A DNA stretch of 64,000 bases from positions 248,001 through 312,000 of the forward strand of contig JAHBTR010000003.1 of the NCBI GenBank assembly GCA_019638475.1, read 5' to 3'. Position 1 is the first letter of the stretch; each line of letters starts with the position of its first letter. This stretch comes from Chitinophagaceae bacterium. Lineage in GTDB: Bacteria > Bacteroidota > Bacteroidia > Chitinophagales > Chitinophagaceae. The notes beneath the pieces are model-generated. The model saw only the letters and a list, made by a program, of their open reading frames with translations. It did no database searches and was not told where the DNA came from. A program made the translations under genes and the position numbers. Below are positions 31,581 through 43,439 of the stretch, piece by piece.

Positions 31581-31991
31581 ATGCAAGAAGCAGAAATAAA
31601 ACCCCCTATTGTCCTTTTTGATGGAGTATGCAATTATTGTAATACAATGGTCAATTTTTCTATAAGGCATAATACAAAAAGAAACTTACGATATGCTACA
31701 CTACAAAGCAATATTGGTAAAACACTTATCAGCAGCTATAATGTAGATACATCAATAGATTCAGTGATATTTATTGAAAATAATCAGGCACATATTTACT
31801 CTACTGCTGCTATAAAAATTGTTAGGCATTTACAGTTTCCAGTTAGCCTTTTATATGGGTTAATAATCATACCTGCTTTTATAAGAAATCCACTTTATAA
31901 GTGGTTTGCATCTAATAGATATAAGTGGTTTGGCAAAAGAGATAGTTGTATGATACCCTCAAAAGAGATAAAACAGCTATTTTTGGAATAA
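31581..31991 (+). CDS. DCC-family thiol-disulfide oxidoreductase (DUF393)
   Basis: The 136-aa protein begins with the family motif LFDGVCNYCN, with Cys17 and Cys20 forming a C-x-x-C after FDG. The conserved DSVIFIENNQAHIYSTAAIKIVRHL follows. The C-terminal hydrophobic segment (LLYGLIIIPAFIRNPLY) and RYKWFGKRDSC are typical of DUF393. The DxxC-x-x-C pattern suggests a thioredoxin-like redox role, as known for the family name, without a defined substrate. It is probably cotranscribed with the protease upstream. Confidence 0.9.
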   Translation: MQEAEIKPPIVLFDGVCNYCNTMVNFSIRHNTKRNLRYATLQSNIGKTLISSYNVDTSIDSVIFIENNQAHIYSTAAIKIVRHLQFPVSLLYGLIIIPAFIRNPLYKWFASNRYKWFGKRDSCMIPSKEIKQLFLE

Positions 31992-32138
31992 AAGTTAATA
32001 TATAAGCAACCATTTTAATTTATATTTGCTCTATTCAAGTAAACATCCGTACCTCTATTCTACAGAAATTCCATTAATTTATTATTTTCTATCCATTGAA
32101 AAACGAATTGTTTAATTTTTAAAAATAAACTTTCGTTT

Positions 32139-34568
32139 ATGAAAAATAATGTACCCTTAAAAGCAATATGCTTTTTTATGCTTTTTTGTGCTTTATCATT
32201 TACTATCAAAGCACAATCACTTCAAGGAGGAGCTATTGAAGCCACTTCTGTTTGTTTAGAATATAATGTTCCAGCACCCGATATTAATAATATTGCTGCT
32301 GCTACTGGAGGTGTTCAGCCTTATACTTATCAGTGGGAGGCTAAAATAGATTTATCTGGATGGGCACCAGTAGTAGTTGGTGGTAATGGACTAAGCTGTA
32401 GCCCAGGAATACTTGGTTATAATACAAATTATAGAAGAAAAGTTACAGATGCAAATGGTGCAGTTTCTTACTCTAACGAAGTAAGATTGTATATCATTAG
32501 TGATTTCTTTGCAGGAAGAGTTACTATTGACACTACACTACAATATGCTTACTTTTTACCTGGTAGTATTATTCCTAAATTAAACTCAAGTCCAGCAGAT
32601 AAAGGAACAGGCAACTATGGTTATACTTGGGAAACAGCTACCAATCCATCAGGACCCTGGTCTGAAATTATAGGGGAAACAGAACTTACTTATCGTCCTG
32701 CTCCTATTAATACTGTTGGAACTTATTATTTCAGAAAAAAAGCTACTGATGCAATTTGTTCTAATACTTCTGCATACACAAATATTGTAGCAATACATAT
32801 TGTAAACAGTTTACCTTTTAATCAAGCATATTGGACATATCGTTATCCTTGTGTTTTCCCTAATAATTTACCAAGCAAATTAGAAGGTTTACCACCAATG
32901 GGGGGTACTGCTCCTTACACTTTCCAATGGGAGAAAAAAGGAGAATCTGATGCTTCATGGACACCTATTTTTGGAGAAACTAACCAAAGCTATCAGCCAC
33001 CAATAATTAATGAAACAACACAATTCAGACGTAAAGCTACAGATGCAAATGGTACTTTTGCCTATACAAATGATGATGCAATATATTATGTAAATACTAT
33101 TCCAGACCCAGGAATGATTGCTTCTAACGAAACAGCTATTGCTCCTAATGCACCTTATGATGCAGCTATAGATATTAAATCAGCTTCTAACTTTTATAAT
33201 GGTGGGTATGTTTGGCAATCAAGTTTAGATAATGGAAATACTTGGATAGATATTCCTAATTATACTTATGGTACTTATTTTCCTTCTACCTATACTTCAC
33301 CATCTACAATATGTTATCGTAGGGCTATTAGAGAATATTGTGCATCTGATGTAAGAGATACTTGGACAAATACAGTATGTATTCAACCAACCCTTCCTTT
33401 AACAGATGGAACTATTAGTATTAATGGTGGTAATACTGCTTGTAATACACCAGGGTCTTCTGCTGTAACTATAACTGGCACACCAGCTACAGGTGGTGCT
33501 ACTCCATATATTTACAAATGGCAAATATTTGATGGCTCAAATTGGGTAGATATTGCTAATACAAACAGTGAAAGCTATACTCCAGAAGTATTAAATTATA
33601 GTGCTAAATATAGAAGAGTTGTAACCGATGCAAATAATACTTCTTTAACAAGTAATGAAGTAATCGTATCTATTCAAAGCAATAGTCCATTAAGAGGTGG
33701 TTTAATTGATGGACCAATAGTTACTTGTAGCAATACTGCACCAGGCATTATCAATAACATAATTGATGCTTGTGGTGGTGGTGGTGTATTTACTTACTCT
33801 TGGGAAGCAAGTACAAATGGTGGACCATGGGTAGTAATAGCAGGTGCTGACCAACCAACTTACAATGCTACTAATATTTCAGAAAATACAACTTATAGAA
33901 GAAAAATAGGAGATGGTTGTGGCAGTGCTACATATAGTAACGAAGTAGAAGTTTTTGTTTACCCTGAAATAGAAGGCGGAACATTAACACCTGCTACTCA
34001 ATCAGTATGTGCAGGAGATGTACCTGAACTATTAGGACTTACTCAAAACTGTCATTATACCAATGGTAATGTAACTTATCAATGGCAAAGAGCAACTTCG
34101 CCTAATGGTACATGGACAAACTTAAATGGTGCTACACAACCTGTATTATTACCTAAAGCTTCTAATACATCTTCTTATTACAGACTAATGGTTAAATCTT
34201 CAGTATGTAATGCAGAAGCTGTAAGTACTGTTGCTGCTGTAATGGTTAATAATTGTAATGGAAAAGATTTAAGCAATAATGAAAATACATTACAACCTTC
34301 TACACTTTCTGTAAGAGATGGTATGAAATTATATCCTAATCCTGTAGCAAAAGGACAAACAGTATCTATTACATTAAATGGTAATTCAAATACAAATTAT
34401 AAAGCTACACTTCGTAGTATTGATGGAAGAACATATTCTTCTACTATTGAAGGGGCTTTTTCAAAAGGATTACAAATAAAATTACCAACCAATTTAGTTC
34501 AAGGAACTTATTTACTTCAAGTTTCTAATGGCACTAAACAATGGATTGAAAGAATAGTAGTTCTTTAA
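32139..34568 (+). CDS. Large secreted repeat protein with T9SS type A sorting tail
   Basis: The 809-aa protein has a signal peptide to about residue 25 (SFTIKAQ). It has six to seven Ig/PKD-like repeats with a Y-x-W-x...TxxxxY-x-P...T-x-Y-R-R-x-x-x-D core, for example YTYQWEAKIDLSGW and YRRKVTDANGAVSYSNEV. The last 80 residues (LYPNPVAKGQTVSITL...GTYLLQVSNGTKQWIERIVVL) are a T9SS type A sorting domain. It should be exported by the Por system and anchored at the surface. The repeats suggest an adhesive or matrix role. A strong terminator follows the gene. A TATATTTG -7 element at 32021-32028 lies about 110 bp upstream, without a good -33. Confidence 0.88.
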   Translation: MKNNVPLKAICFFMLFCALSFTIKAQSLQGGAIEATSVCLEYNVPAPDINNIAAATGGVQPYTYQWEAKIDLSGWAPVVVGGNGLSCSPGILGYNTNYRRKVTDANGAVSYSNEVRLYIISDFFAGRVTIDTTLQYAYFLPGSIIPKLNSSPADKGTGNYGYTWETATNPSGPWSEIIGETELTYRPAPINTVGTYYFRKKATDAICSNTSAYTNIVAIHIVNSLPFNQAYWTYRYPCVFPNNLPSKLEGLPPMGGTAPYTFQWEKKGESDASWTPIFGETNQSYQPPIINETTQFRRKATDANGTFAYTNDDAIYYVNTIPDPGMIASNETAIAPNAPYDAAIDIKSASNFYNGGYVWQSSLDNGNTWIDIPNYTYGTYFPSTYTSPSTICYRRAIREYCASDVRDTWTNTVCIQPTLPLTDGTISINGGNTACNTPGSSAVTITGTPATGGATPYIYKWQIFDGSNWVDIANTNSESYTPEVLNYSAKYRRVVTDANNTSLTSNEVIVSIQSNSPLRGGLIDGPIVTCSNTAPGIINNIIDACGGGGVFTYSWEASTNGGPWVVIAGADQPTYNATNISENTTYRRKIGDGCGSATYSNEVEVFVYPEIEGGTLTPATQSVCAGDVPELLGLTQNCHYTNGNVTYQWQRATSPNGTWTNLNGATQPVLLPKASNTSSYYRLMVKSSVCNAEAVSTVAAVMVNNCNGKDLSNNENTLQPSTLSVRDGMKLYPNPVAKGQTVSITLNGNSNTNYKATLRSIDGRTYSSTIEGAFSKGLQIKLPTNLVQGTYLLQVSNGTKQWIERIVVL

Positions 34569-34590
34569 GAAAATAATTTTTCACATAGCT

Positions 34591-34627
34591 AAAACCTGTG
34601 CAACTAAAATTGCACAGGTTTTTTTTA
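34591..34627 (+). terminator. Strong Rho-independent terminator after the T9SS repeat protein
   Basis: AAAACCTGTGCAA and TTGCACAGGTTTT form a perfect 13-bp stem with loop CTAAAA, followed by more T residues. It starts 22 bp after the stop codon at 34568. Confidence 0.93.
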
Positions 34628-34708
34628 TACACTTGTGGATAAAACAAAACCATAAAGCCTATCAAGTTTGGCTAACTTTGATGAAATCAAAAACATTATA
34701 ACAACTAC

Positions 34709-34981
34709 ATGAAGTTTAATCAAGCATCATTAAATAAATTAGAAAATATTCTTAACGAAAGTGAATATACTTTACGATATGAAAGAGGCACTTTTCAAAG
34801 TGGTTGGTGTATTCTTGAATTTAAAAAAGTGGTTGTTCTAAATAAATTTTTAGATACTGAAGGAAGAATTAATACACTGCTTGAACTTATTCCTCAACTA
34901 AATATAAACTTTGACAAACTTACTTTAGATAGTCAAAAATTATATGAGCAAGTTATGTCCAATACTTTGTCTTTAATATAA
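34709..34981 (+). CDS. Small conserved-looking protein of unknown function
   Basis: This soluble 90-aa protein without signal peptide or membrane segment has an alpha-beta-alpha composition (YTLRYERGTFQSGWCILEFKKVVVLNKFLDTEGRINTLLELIP). Its coding quality matches its neighbours and it has its own ATG after an intergenic gap. I do not assign a family. It stands between a terminator and the DUF2975 operon, so it is probably transcribed alone. Confidence 0.65.
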   Translation: MKFNQASLNKLENILNESEYTLRYERGTFQSGWCILEFKKVVVLNKFLDTEGRINTLLELIPQLNINFDKLTLDSQKLYEQVMSNTLSLI

Positions 34982-35214
34982 ATTATAACCGACCCAATAA
35001 AATTCATATAATAAACATATTTCTTTTACTTTCTTTTCTTTCTCTTTTAGCACACTAAAAAGTGTATTAATAATATTTTCAATAACTTTTGTGGTTATAC
35101 GAATTTGATTTCTATATAATAGACCACTCTTTTTTCGGTATTATTGATTGCTACAAGTGCTTTGTATAATCATTAAATAGGGTAGTAAAAGTATTTAATG
35201 AATAAAAATATAAA

Positions 35215-35248
35215 TTTATTGTTTATCAATAAATATTTATTATATTTG
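35215..35248 (+). promoter_or_regulatory. Promoter of the DUF2975-HTH operon with an overlapping palindrome
   Basis: TTG (35219-35221), 19 bp and TATATTTG (35241-35248) fit the Bacteroidota promoter consensus. The inverted repeat TTTATTG-TTTAT-CAATAAA (35215-35233) covers the -33 element, a good place for a repressor. The small HTH protein at the end of the operon is the obvious candidate for autoregulation, as inference. Confidence 0.55.
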
Positions 35249-35274
35249 CAGTGTAATTTAAAAATTAAACCATT

Positions 35275-35811
35275 ATGTCAAAAACAAACAACTTCATATT
35301 TTGGGGTTTATATATTGTGGCTTGGCTCATTTTTGTAGGCTTGTCTATTGAAGCAGGGGGCTTGGTAGTAAATTTCTTTTTTACTCTTTACGAGCCTGAA
35401 TTTGTTCAAAATCTTTATCAAAAGTTAGACTTAATTCAAATGTATAAAGACAGTAGATGGACATTTTTTGGCATCTATAGCTTTATTCTAATCATTTCAA
35501 TTTTAAAAGCTTGTTTATTTTACATAGTTATCAGACTAATGCACAAAATGGACTTGAAAAAACCGTTCAATATTTTTGTTTCAAGACAAATTTTACAAAT
35601 TAGTTATTATACCCTTTCAATCGGACTGTTGAGTTACATTGCAAGAAAGTTGGTTAAAAATTTAATGCATCACGGTTTTGTTCCAGACAATTTAAATCAA
35701 TTTTGGGCAGATAGTCAAGCATTCATTTTAATGGGAGCTGTAATCTATATCATTGCAATTATTTTCAAAAAAGGCGTAGATATTCAAAACGAAAATGATT
35801 TAACTGTATAA
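35275..35811 (+). CDS. DUF2975 membrane protein, first copy
   Basis: The 178-aa protein has four predicted membrane helices (YIVAWLIFVGLSIEAGGLVV, FFGIYSFILIISILKACLFYIVI, LSIGLLSYIARKLV and AFILMGAVIYIIAIIFKKGV) and a C-terminal DIQNENDLTV. The family is usually encoded beside a very small Cro/C1-type HTH protein, as here. Function is unknown; the pairing suggests a membrane sensor or effector for the regulator. The next gene, a diverged paralogue, starts 18 bp downstream. Confidence 0.85.
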   Translation: MSKTNNFIFWGLYIVAWLIFVGLSIEAGGLVVNFFFTLYEPEFVQNLYQKLDLIQMYKDSRWTFFGIYSFILIISILKACLFYIVIRLMHKMDLKKPFNIFVSRQILQISYYTLSIGLLSYIARKLVKNLMHHGFVPDNLNQFWADSQAFILMGAVIYIIAIIFKKGVDIQNENDLTV

Positions 35812-35828
35812 CACAAAAAATATTTTAT

Positions 35829-36317
35829 ATGTTTAAAAAAGGTTCTACACTTCTGCTAAAAATAGCTTTGATTTTTATGATGTTGATTGTATTAACATTG
35901 TCTGTTTTTGGTTTGCCAAATTTTTATAAAGGTGCTTTATCAGAGTTTCCCTATGCACCTAATTCCATTTTAGGAATTGTAATCATTATGTATGCTACTA
36001 CTATTCCATATTTTTGGGTTCTTTGGCAGTCGTGGAAGCTGTTAGTATTTATTGACCATAACAAAGGCTTTTCTCAATTATCTGTAAAAGCATTAAGAAA
36101 TATAAAGAGAGCATCCTTTATAGGAGGCTTATTGTTTATGGGAGGTTTTGTGCCATTACTGTACCCTATTGCAGAAGGAGATGATGCACCTGGGTTATTA
36201 GTTTATGGTTTTCTTTTTGCTTGTATTCCATTTGTAGTAGCAGTGTTTGCAGCTATTTTAGAAAGGCTTTTTCAAAATGCTGTAGATATGAAATCTGAAA
36301 ATGACTTAACAATTTAA
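35829..36317 (+). CDS. DUF2975 membrane protein, second copy
   Basis: The 162-aa protein has four membrane helices and the same tail (VDMKSENDLTI) as the first copy, showing duplication. It keeps the FIDHNKGFSQLSVKALRNIKRASFIGG segment of DUF2975 between TM2 and TM3; the first copy has KKPFNIFVSRQILQISYYTLS at the same place. The gene ends 3 bp before the HTH gene, so translational coupling is likely. Two copies in one operon hint at a heteromeric membrane complex. Confidence 0.87.
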   Translation: MFKKGSTLLLKIALIFMMLIVLTLSVFGLPNFYKGALSEFPYAPNSILGIVIIMYATTIPYFWVLWQSWKLLVFIDHNKGFSQLSVKALRNIKRASFIGGLLFMGGFVPLLYPIAEGDDAPGLLVYGFLFACIPFVVAVFAAILERLFQNAVDMKSENDLTI

Positions 36318-36320
36318 ACT

Positions 36321-36530
36321 ATGCCCATAATTGTAAACTTAGACGTGATGATGGCAAAGCGAAAAATGTCGCTTAATGAACTTTCTGAAAAGGTAGAGCT
36401 TACGCTTTCTAATCTTTCTATTTTAAAAACAGGAAAAGCAAAGGCAATACGCTTTAGTACATTAGAAGCAATTTGTAAAGTTTTAGATTGTCAGCCAGCC
36501 GATATTTTAGAATATAAAGAAGATAAATAG
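36321..36530 (+). CDS. Minimal Cro/C1-type HTH regulator of the DUF2975 operon
   Basis: The 69-aa protein is a single HTH_26 domain (IVNLDVMMAKRKMSLNELSEK, LTLSNLSILKTGKAKAIRFST, LEAICKVLDCQPADILEYK). This YozG-like type typically sits next to DUF2975. It is the last gene of a three-gene operon and converges with gyrB (30 bp between stops). The palindrome over the operon promoter is a plausible binding site. Confidence 0.9.
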   Translation: MPIIVNLDVMMAKRKMSLNELSEKVELTLSNLSILKTGKAKAIRFSTLEAICKVLDCQPADILEYKEDK

Positions 36531-36560
36531 CTTTTTACACAGCTAAAATATTTTTAGACT

Positions 36561-38891
<2,331 letters not shown>

Positions 38892-40277
38892 TCAACGTGT
38901 TAACCAGCCTCCATTTCTAACAGTTGCTATTGAAAAAGGAAATATCCAAAATAGGGTGAATAAATATAAAATACTATATGGATACGCCCAGAGAGAATCA
39001 ATAAAATTATATTTATGTGTAAAAAAGAGCACTTTTATACTGGAAAAAATAAAGATACTGGTTAGTGCCGCACTTAAATATAAAATTGGATGTGTTAATA
39101 AAAAATAAAACATTAATATTACTACTGGGTAGGCAAGTAGCAATTTTACCCATTGATTTAAGAAAATGAATCTTGCACCAAATTTATTTTTCAAACGAAA
39201 GTCTTTGAAAATAAATTTATTCATCATTAATGTTTCTCTTACATTGCTTCTTCCCCATCTGGTAAACATTTTATGAAGATTTTTAAATGCTATTGGCGTA
39301 TTTGTTAAAACGTTAGCTTCTTTTTGAAACAGAACATCATAACCTTGCTTGAGAATTAAATTGGTCATTGCTCTATCCTCTCCTATGGTGGAAAATTGCC
39401 CTAAAAATTGTTGATTTATCCATTTGTCGAGGCAGTTCATTACTGCTTCTTTTCTGTAGGCAGATAATGCTCCTGGTGTGCATAATACAAAACCTAATGA
39501 GCTTTGGGCTGCTCTTATAAATTCAAAACTAAAAACAAAACTAACGTTCAACATTTTTGGAATCATTCCCTGATTTTTATTTAATACCCTTACATTGCCA
39601 GCCACTGCTCCACAATTTGGTTTTATAATAAATGGACTAACAAGGTTTCTGATAGTGTTTTCCTCTACAATAGAATCGCTATCTATGGTAATAAATATAT
39701 CGCCTTTACTTGCAATAAATCCTTTATATAATGCATGTCTTTTTCCTTTATTTTGATATTGTTTGTAAAGTGTTATGCGTTTTCCTAATTCGCCTTTTGC
39801 TTTAAGCATCCAATACCATGTATCATCTGTGCTTCCATCATCAATAGCTATTATTTCCATACATTCATTTGGATAATTACTATTGACAATACTTTTTAAA
39901 GTGTGATAAATTAATTCTCCCTCATTATAAGCAGGAACAATTATTGTACAATTAGGTAATGTATCGTTACTGACTGATGGTATTGGTTTGTATTTAATAA
40001 ATTGATAAGCAATGTATAAAAGAAATATTATTTGAAAAACTAAAAGAGACAAGAGAAAGAAAATTAAAATACGTCCTGATATAGTTTCCATTCTTTTAAA
40101 ACGTAGTTCTTCTATATATGGATGTAAATTATTGAAGATATAAATTGCACTAAACATCAAAATTTGAACAGTAACCAAAACACCAAATTCTTTTTTGTTT
40201 AATGTTTTTAGGCATTCTAAGGCTTTTGCATACTTATTTTTTAAGTAGTTCTTTATTATAATGTACAACTTGCCCAT
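38892..40277 (-). CDS. Membrane-bound family 2 glycosyltransferase (processive synthase-like)
   Basis: The 461-aa protein has two N-terminal membrane helices, then a GT-A domain with IIVPAYNEGELI, IAIDDGSTDDTW, FITIDSDSIV (D-x-D) and FSTIGEDRAMTNLIL. The FTRWGRSNVRE motif corresponds to the Q/RxxRW acceptor-binding region, and three to four C-terminal helices follow. This layout is that of NodC, hyaluronan and cellulose-type synthases, which polymerise and extrude a glycan. The product here is unknown. It is encoded next to a two-component system on the same strand (113 bp apart), which suggests regulated polysaccharide production. Confidence 0.88.
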   Translation of the reverse strand: MGKLYIIIKNYLKNKYAKALECLKTLNKKEFGVLVTVQILMFSAIYIFNNLHPYIEELRFKRMETISGRILIFFLLSLLVFQIIFLLYIAYQFIKYKPIPSVSNDTLPNCTIIVPAYNEGELIYHTLKSIVNSNYPNECMEIIAIDDGSTDDTWYWMLKAKGELGKRITLYKQYQNKGKRHALYKGFIASKGDIFITIDSDSIVEENTIRNLVSPFIIKPNCGAVAGNVRVLNKNQGMIPKMLNVSFVFSFEFIRAAQSSLGFVLCTPGALSAYRKEAVMNCLDKWINQQFLGQFSTIGEDRAMTNLILKQGYDVLFQKEANVLTNTPIAFKNLHKMFTRWGRSNVRETLMMNKFIFKDFRLKNKFGARFIFLNQWVKLLLAYPVVILMFYFLLTHPILYLSAALTSIFIFSSIKVLFFTHKYNFIDSLWAYPYSILYLFTLFWIFPFSIATVRNGGWLTR

Positions 40278-40390
40278 CTTTTTTAATACTCTATTTTATT
40301 TAAAACAAAGTAAAAGAATAGAGCATTTTTTATTGGGAAAAACAAATAGACATATGTCTATGTTTTTGTAGATATATTTCTACAAGGGGG

Positions 40391-41038
40391 TTATAAGTCA
40401 ATGTGGATTTTCATTAATTCTATTAAATCAACTATTGTGGTAATATTGAGTTTTTCGAATATTCGCTTTTTAAAGGTGCTAATCGTATTTTGCCTTAAAT
40501 TTAAGGTATTGGCAATTTCTAAATTCCCTAATCCCTTTGCATACAATCTGGCTATTTGCATTTCTCTTTCAGACAATAATCCAAAGGGATTTAACAAAAC
40601 TGGATTGTATTCTTTTATTGCTAAAAGTTTCTTTGTAAGAGCAGAGGCATACTTTCCTGTTTCATGTATTTCAATGATAGCTTGTTGTATTTCTGCTTCA
40701 TTGCTTAATTTGTTTAGAAAGCCATCAGCACCAGCATCAATAAATTTAAGTGCATAATTATCTTCTTCAAAGCTGGTAAATATTAATATTTTACAGGTAG
40801 GTACAATTTGTTTAAGTTCTGAGATAATTGAAATACAATTACCATCTGGAAATTGGGCATCTAAAATAGCAATATCTATTTTGTTTTTCTTTGTCTGTTG
40901 TATAATTTGCTGTAATGAAGAAGCATTATATATAATAACATCATCAAAATTATCGTCAATTATCAATTGTAGCCCTTGACGTACTATATTGTGGTCATCT
41001 CCTATAAGAAATGTTATTGGTTCTTTTTTTTCAGTCAT
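40391..41038 (-). CDS. NarL/FixJ-type response regulator
   Basis: The 215-aa protein has a receiver domain with DDHNIVRQGL and the phospho-acceptor Asp in IAILDAQFPDGN (about residue 60), then the conserved Ser/Thr and Lys regions (LIFTSFEEDN, GADGFLNK). The C-terminal LuxR HTH is LLSEREMQIARLYAKGLGNLEIANTL. Its start codon overlaps the sensor-kinase stop by 4 bp (ATGA), so the two are translationally coupled and very likely cognate. Confidence 0.93.
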   Translation of the reverse strand: MTEKKEPITFLIGDDHNIVRQGLQLIIDDNFDDVIIYNASSLQQIIQQTKKNKIDIAILDAQFPDGNCISIISELKQIVPTCKILIFTSFEEDNYALKFIDAGADGFLNKLSNEAEIQQAIIEIHETGKYASALTKKLLAIKEYNPVLLNPFGLLSEREMQIARLYAKGLGNLEIANTLNLRQNTISTFKKRIFEKLNITTIVDLIELMKIHIDL

Positions 41039-42735
41039 TCTGTTCGTTCTAAGTTTAATTTAAAAGAAACAGTTGTGCCTTTGTTTAATGTACTATTAAC
41101 TGTAATTTCTCCTCCTAATTTGTCAATAATTTCTTTACATAAATTTAATCCTAAGCCAGCTCCAATATTTTCAATTTTGTCTGAAATGATACCTTGATAA
41201 TAGGGCTCAAATATTTTTGACAAATCGGACTCTGATATTCCTATTCCTGTATCGGATATAACAACATTAAGTATTTCGTAATTAGGATTTGATTCTGTTT
41301 TTACATTTACTACAATCGTTCCATTTTCGGTAAATTTATTAGCATTCCCTAAAATATTTGTAAAAATTTGATGAATTTTTACTTTATCTGCTAAAACAAT
41401 CATATTAGGTACTATCTGATTTTTCCATTCAAAAATATTAGACTTATGTTCAATGTAAGGTTGGAATGAGTTTAAAATTGCGTCAATTTCATTTTTAAGG
41501 ATTACTCTTGTATGATTAACTTCAATTTCCTTTTCCTCATTTTTTGCGTATTCTAAAACCTGACTTGCCTGAATTAATAACGAATTATTTGTAAATTTAA
41601 TAGTGTCTAAATGTGCTGCCACTTTTTCATCTTTGTTTCTTTTACTTATTCTATCAATAAATAGATTGATAATTCTGAGTGGTGAACGAATTTCATGGCT
41701 CAACATTCCCAAAATTCTATTCTTAAAATTTAGGTTTTTGCTAATAATCCTATTTGCTTTTTGAAGTTCTTTTTCGTATTGGAATGCCTGACGTGTATAA
41801 TAAATAATTACTGCTAAAACCAAAAACATAAGAATCATTAACCCTAAAACCGAATACCTTCTAATTTTATTTGTTTTTGAATTATGTTCTGCATATTGAA
41901 CCTCTAAATTTTGATTAAAATCATTTATAGCCGTGCTATATACTTCCATCCATTGATTACTAAAAGTTATTAGCTGGTCATAAATTTTGTATATTCCTTC
42001 ATATTTATAATTCGTGTTGGCACTATAAGTTTGTATTTTCTTTAATTCATTGACATAATGTAGATTGACAACTTCAAGAATACTATCAATCATATTTTTT
42101 ATAGCAACAGAATTTAAAGTGTCTCCATATTTTGTGGTAATAATCGTTATTTCTTTTTTTACTGTTACATCATTTTTAAAGGCATCTCTTAATCGGGCAA
42201 AGAGCTTTTTTTTAGGCAAACTGTCCAATATTTGTTTAATGTTAATATCCACCTTTCCAATAGAGTCTTTTATTTCAAAATTTTCAATTTTAAAAGGATT
42301 ATTCTTAGGTAATTTTTTACTTGAATATATATATACAGAATCTATTAGCGTTTGTAAATTTGGAAGATTGGTAAGTTCTTCTTTTTGGGAGTTAATAGCC
42401 TTATTAAAAATGATGTTCTTTTTTTTATAGTCATCAATACTATTTAGATTCTTACTTAAATTTTTTAGGGAAAGGAAATAGTTTTCTAAGGATTTTTTTT
42501 GGTTATTTCTTACATAATCCTGCAAATTTGTTTGAGCACTAAAAATATCTTCTTTAGATTTTTCTAAAGCACTTCTTAGTTGGTGTGCTTCTTGTATTTG
42601 CGTTTCTAATTGATATAATTTTTTACCATTGAAATATTCATTATAGAAGAATACAAGAATAATAATTTGTATAAGTACTGTACAAGCAATAAGAAAGTAA
42701 TGAACTAAATATTTATGTTGTTTTACTTCTTCCAT
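41035..42735 (-). CDS. Sensor histidine kinase with long periplasmic sensor region
   Basis: The 566-aa protein has TM1 (about 12-32), a periplasmic helical region of about 260 residues, and TM2 (about 294-316). The HisKA domain has LGMLSHEIRSPLRIINLF (His near 350) and the HATPase domain has IHQIFTNILGNANKFTENG, VVISDTGIGIS and IGAGLGLNLCKEIIDKLGG. It probably senses an envelope signal and phosphorylates the overlapping response regulator. A HisKA-type kinase feeding a LuxR-type regulator is less usual than a HisKA_3 kinase, but occurs in Bacteroidota. The genes lie upstream of a glycan synthase. Confidence 0.92.
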   Translation of the reverse strand: MEEVKQHKYLVHYFLIACTVLIQIIILVFFYNEYFNGKKLYQLETQIQEAHQLRSALEKSKEDIFSAQTNLQDYVRNNQKKSLENYFLSLKNLSKNLNSIDDYKKKNIIFNKAINSQKEELTNLPNLQTLIDSVYIYSSKKLPKNNPFKIENFEIKDSIGKVDINIKQILDSLPKKKLFARLRDAFKNDVTVKKEITIITTKYGDTLNSVAIKNMIDSILEVVNLHYVNELKKIQTYSANTNYKYEGIYKIYDQLITFSNQWMEVYSTAINDFNQNLEVQYAEHNSKTNKIRRYSVLGLMILMFLVLAVIIYYTRQAFQYEKELQKANRIISKNLNFKNRILGMLSHEIRSPLRIINLFIDRISKRNKDEKVAAHLDTIKFTNNSLLIQASQVLEYAKNEEKEIEVNHTRVILKNEIDAILNSFQPYIEHKSNIFEWKNQIVPNMIVLADKVKIHQIFTNILGNANKFTENGTIVVNVKTESNPNYEILNVVISDTGIGISESDLSKIFEPYYQGIISDKIENIGAGLGLNLCKEIIDKLGGEITVNSTLNKGTTVSFKLNLERTE

Positions 42736-42884
42736 AAATAGCCCTGAATATATTTATCAGCTTTTAAATAAAATAGTTTTTATCATATTTTGTTTTCTCA
42801 TTTCGCTAATATTGGGGATAACACTCAAATATAGGAAATTTTACAAAAAGTCACTCAAGGCAAACAGTTTACTATACCAATCAT

Positions 42885-43430
42885 CTATTCAATATGTTCA
42901 TTGATAATGGCATATAAAATATGGTTTTGGTATGCTCCATTTTTATAAGTGTGGCAGTATAATATTCCTTCTTTTTTCATTCCTGCTTTTTGCATAACTT
43001 TTCCAGAGGAGTTGTTAAAGTCAAAGTGTGTAGAAAATATTCTTTTCAGATTAAGGGTTGTAAATCCAAATTGTATTATAGCTTTTACAGCTTCAGTGGC
43101 AAAGCCTTTGTTCCAATATTTTTCATCAAGCCAATAACCTAACTCGGCTTTATTAAATATGCTATTTATGGTTAAACCAACTGCACCAATTAAAGTATTA
43201 TTTTCTTTTAAACGAATAGTAAAAATAAATTTGTTCTTTTTCTGCCATCCTTCTTTTACCACGTCAAGCCAAAATTTAGCATCATTTTCAGTATAAGGAA
43301 AAGGAATATTGATGGTATTTTTTGCATAAATTTCGTTATTGAGAATAGCTGAAATTTTTTTTATATCCTTTTCAGTAGGACGATTAAGTATTAATCTCTC
43401 AGTTTCTATAACTTCAACATTTATTTGCAT
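42885..43430 (-). CDS. GNAT family N-acetyltransferase (RimJ/RimL-like)
   Basis: The 181-aa protein matches the acetyltransf_3 pattern: ETERLILNRPTEKDIKKI at the start, then LIGAVGLTINSIFNKAELGYWL, NKGFATEAVKAIIQFGF (acetyl-CoA binding Q/RxxGxG/A-like segment), LKRIFSTHFDFNNSSGKVMQKAGMKKEGIL. Such proteins acetylate ribosomal protein N-termini or antibiotics and metabolites; the substrate is unknown. It follows metF by 9 bp on the same strand and could be cotranscribed. Confidence 0.9.
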   Translation of the reverse strand: MQINVEVIETERLILNRPTEKDIKKISAILNNEIYAKNTINIPFPYTENDAKFWLDVVKEGWQKKNKFIFTIRLKENNTLIGAVGLTINSIFNKAELGYWLDEKYWNKGFATEAVKAIIQFGFTTLNLKRIFSTHFDFNNSSGKVMQKAGMKKEGILYCHTYKNGAYQNHILYAIINEHIE

Positions 43431-43439
43431 TTATCAAAT

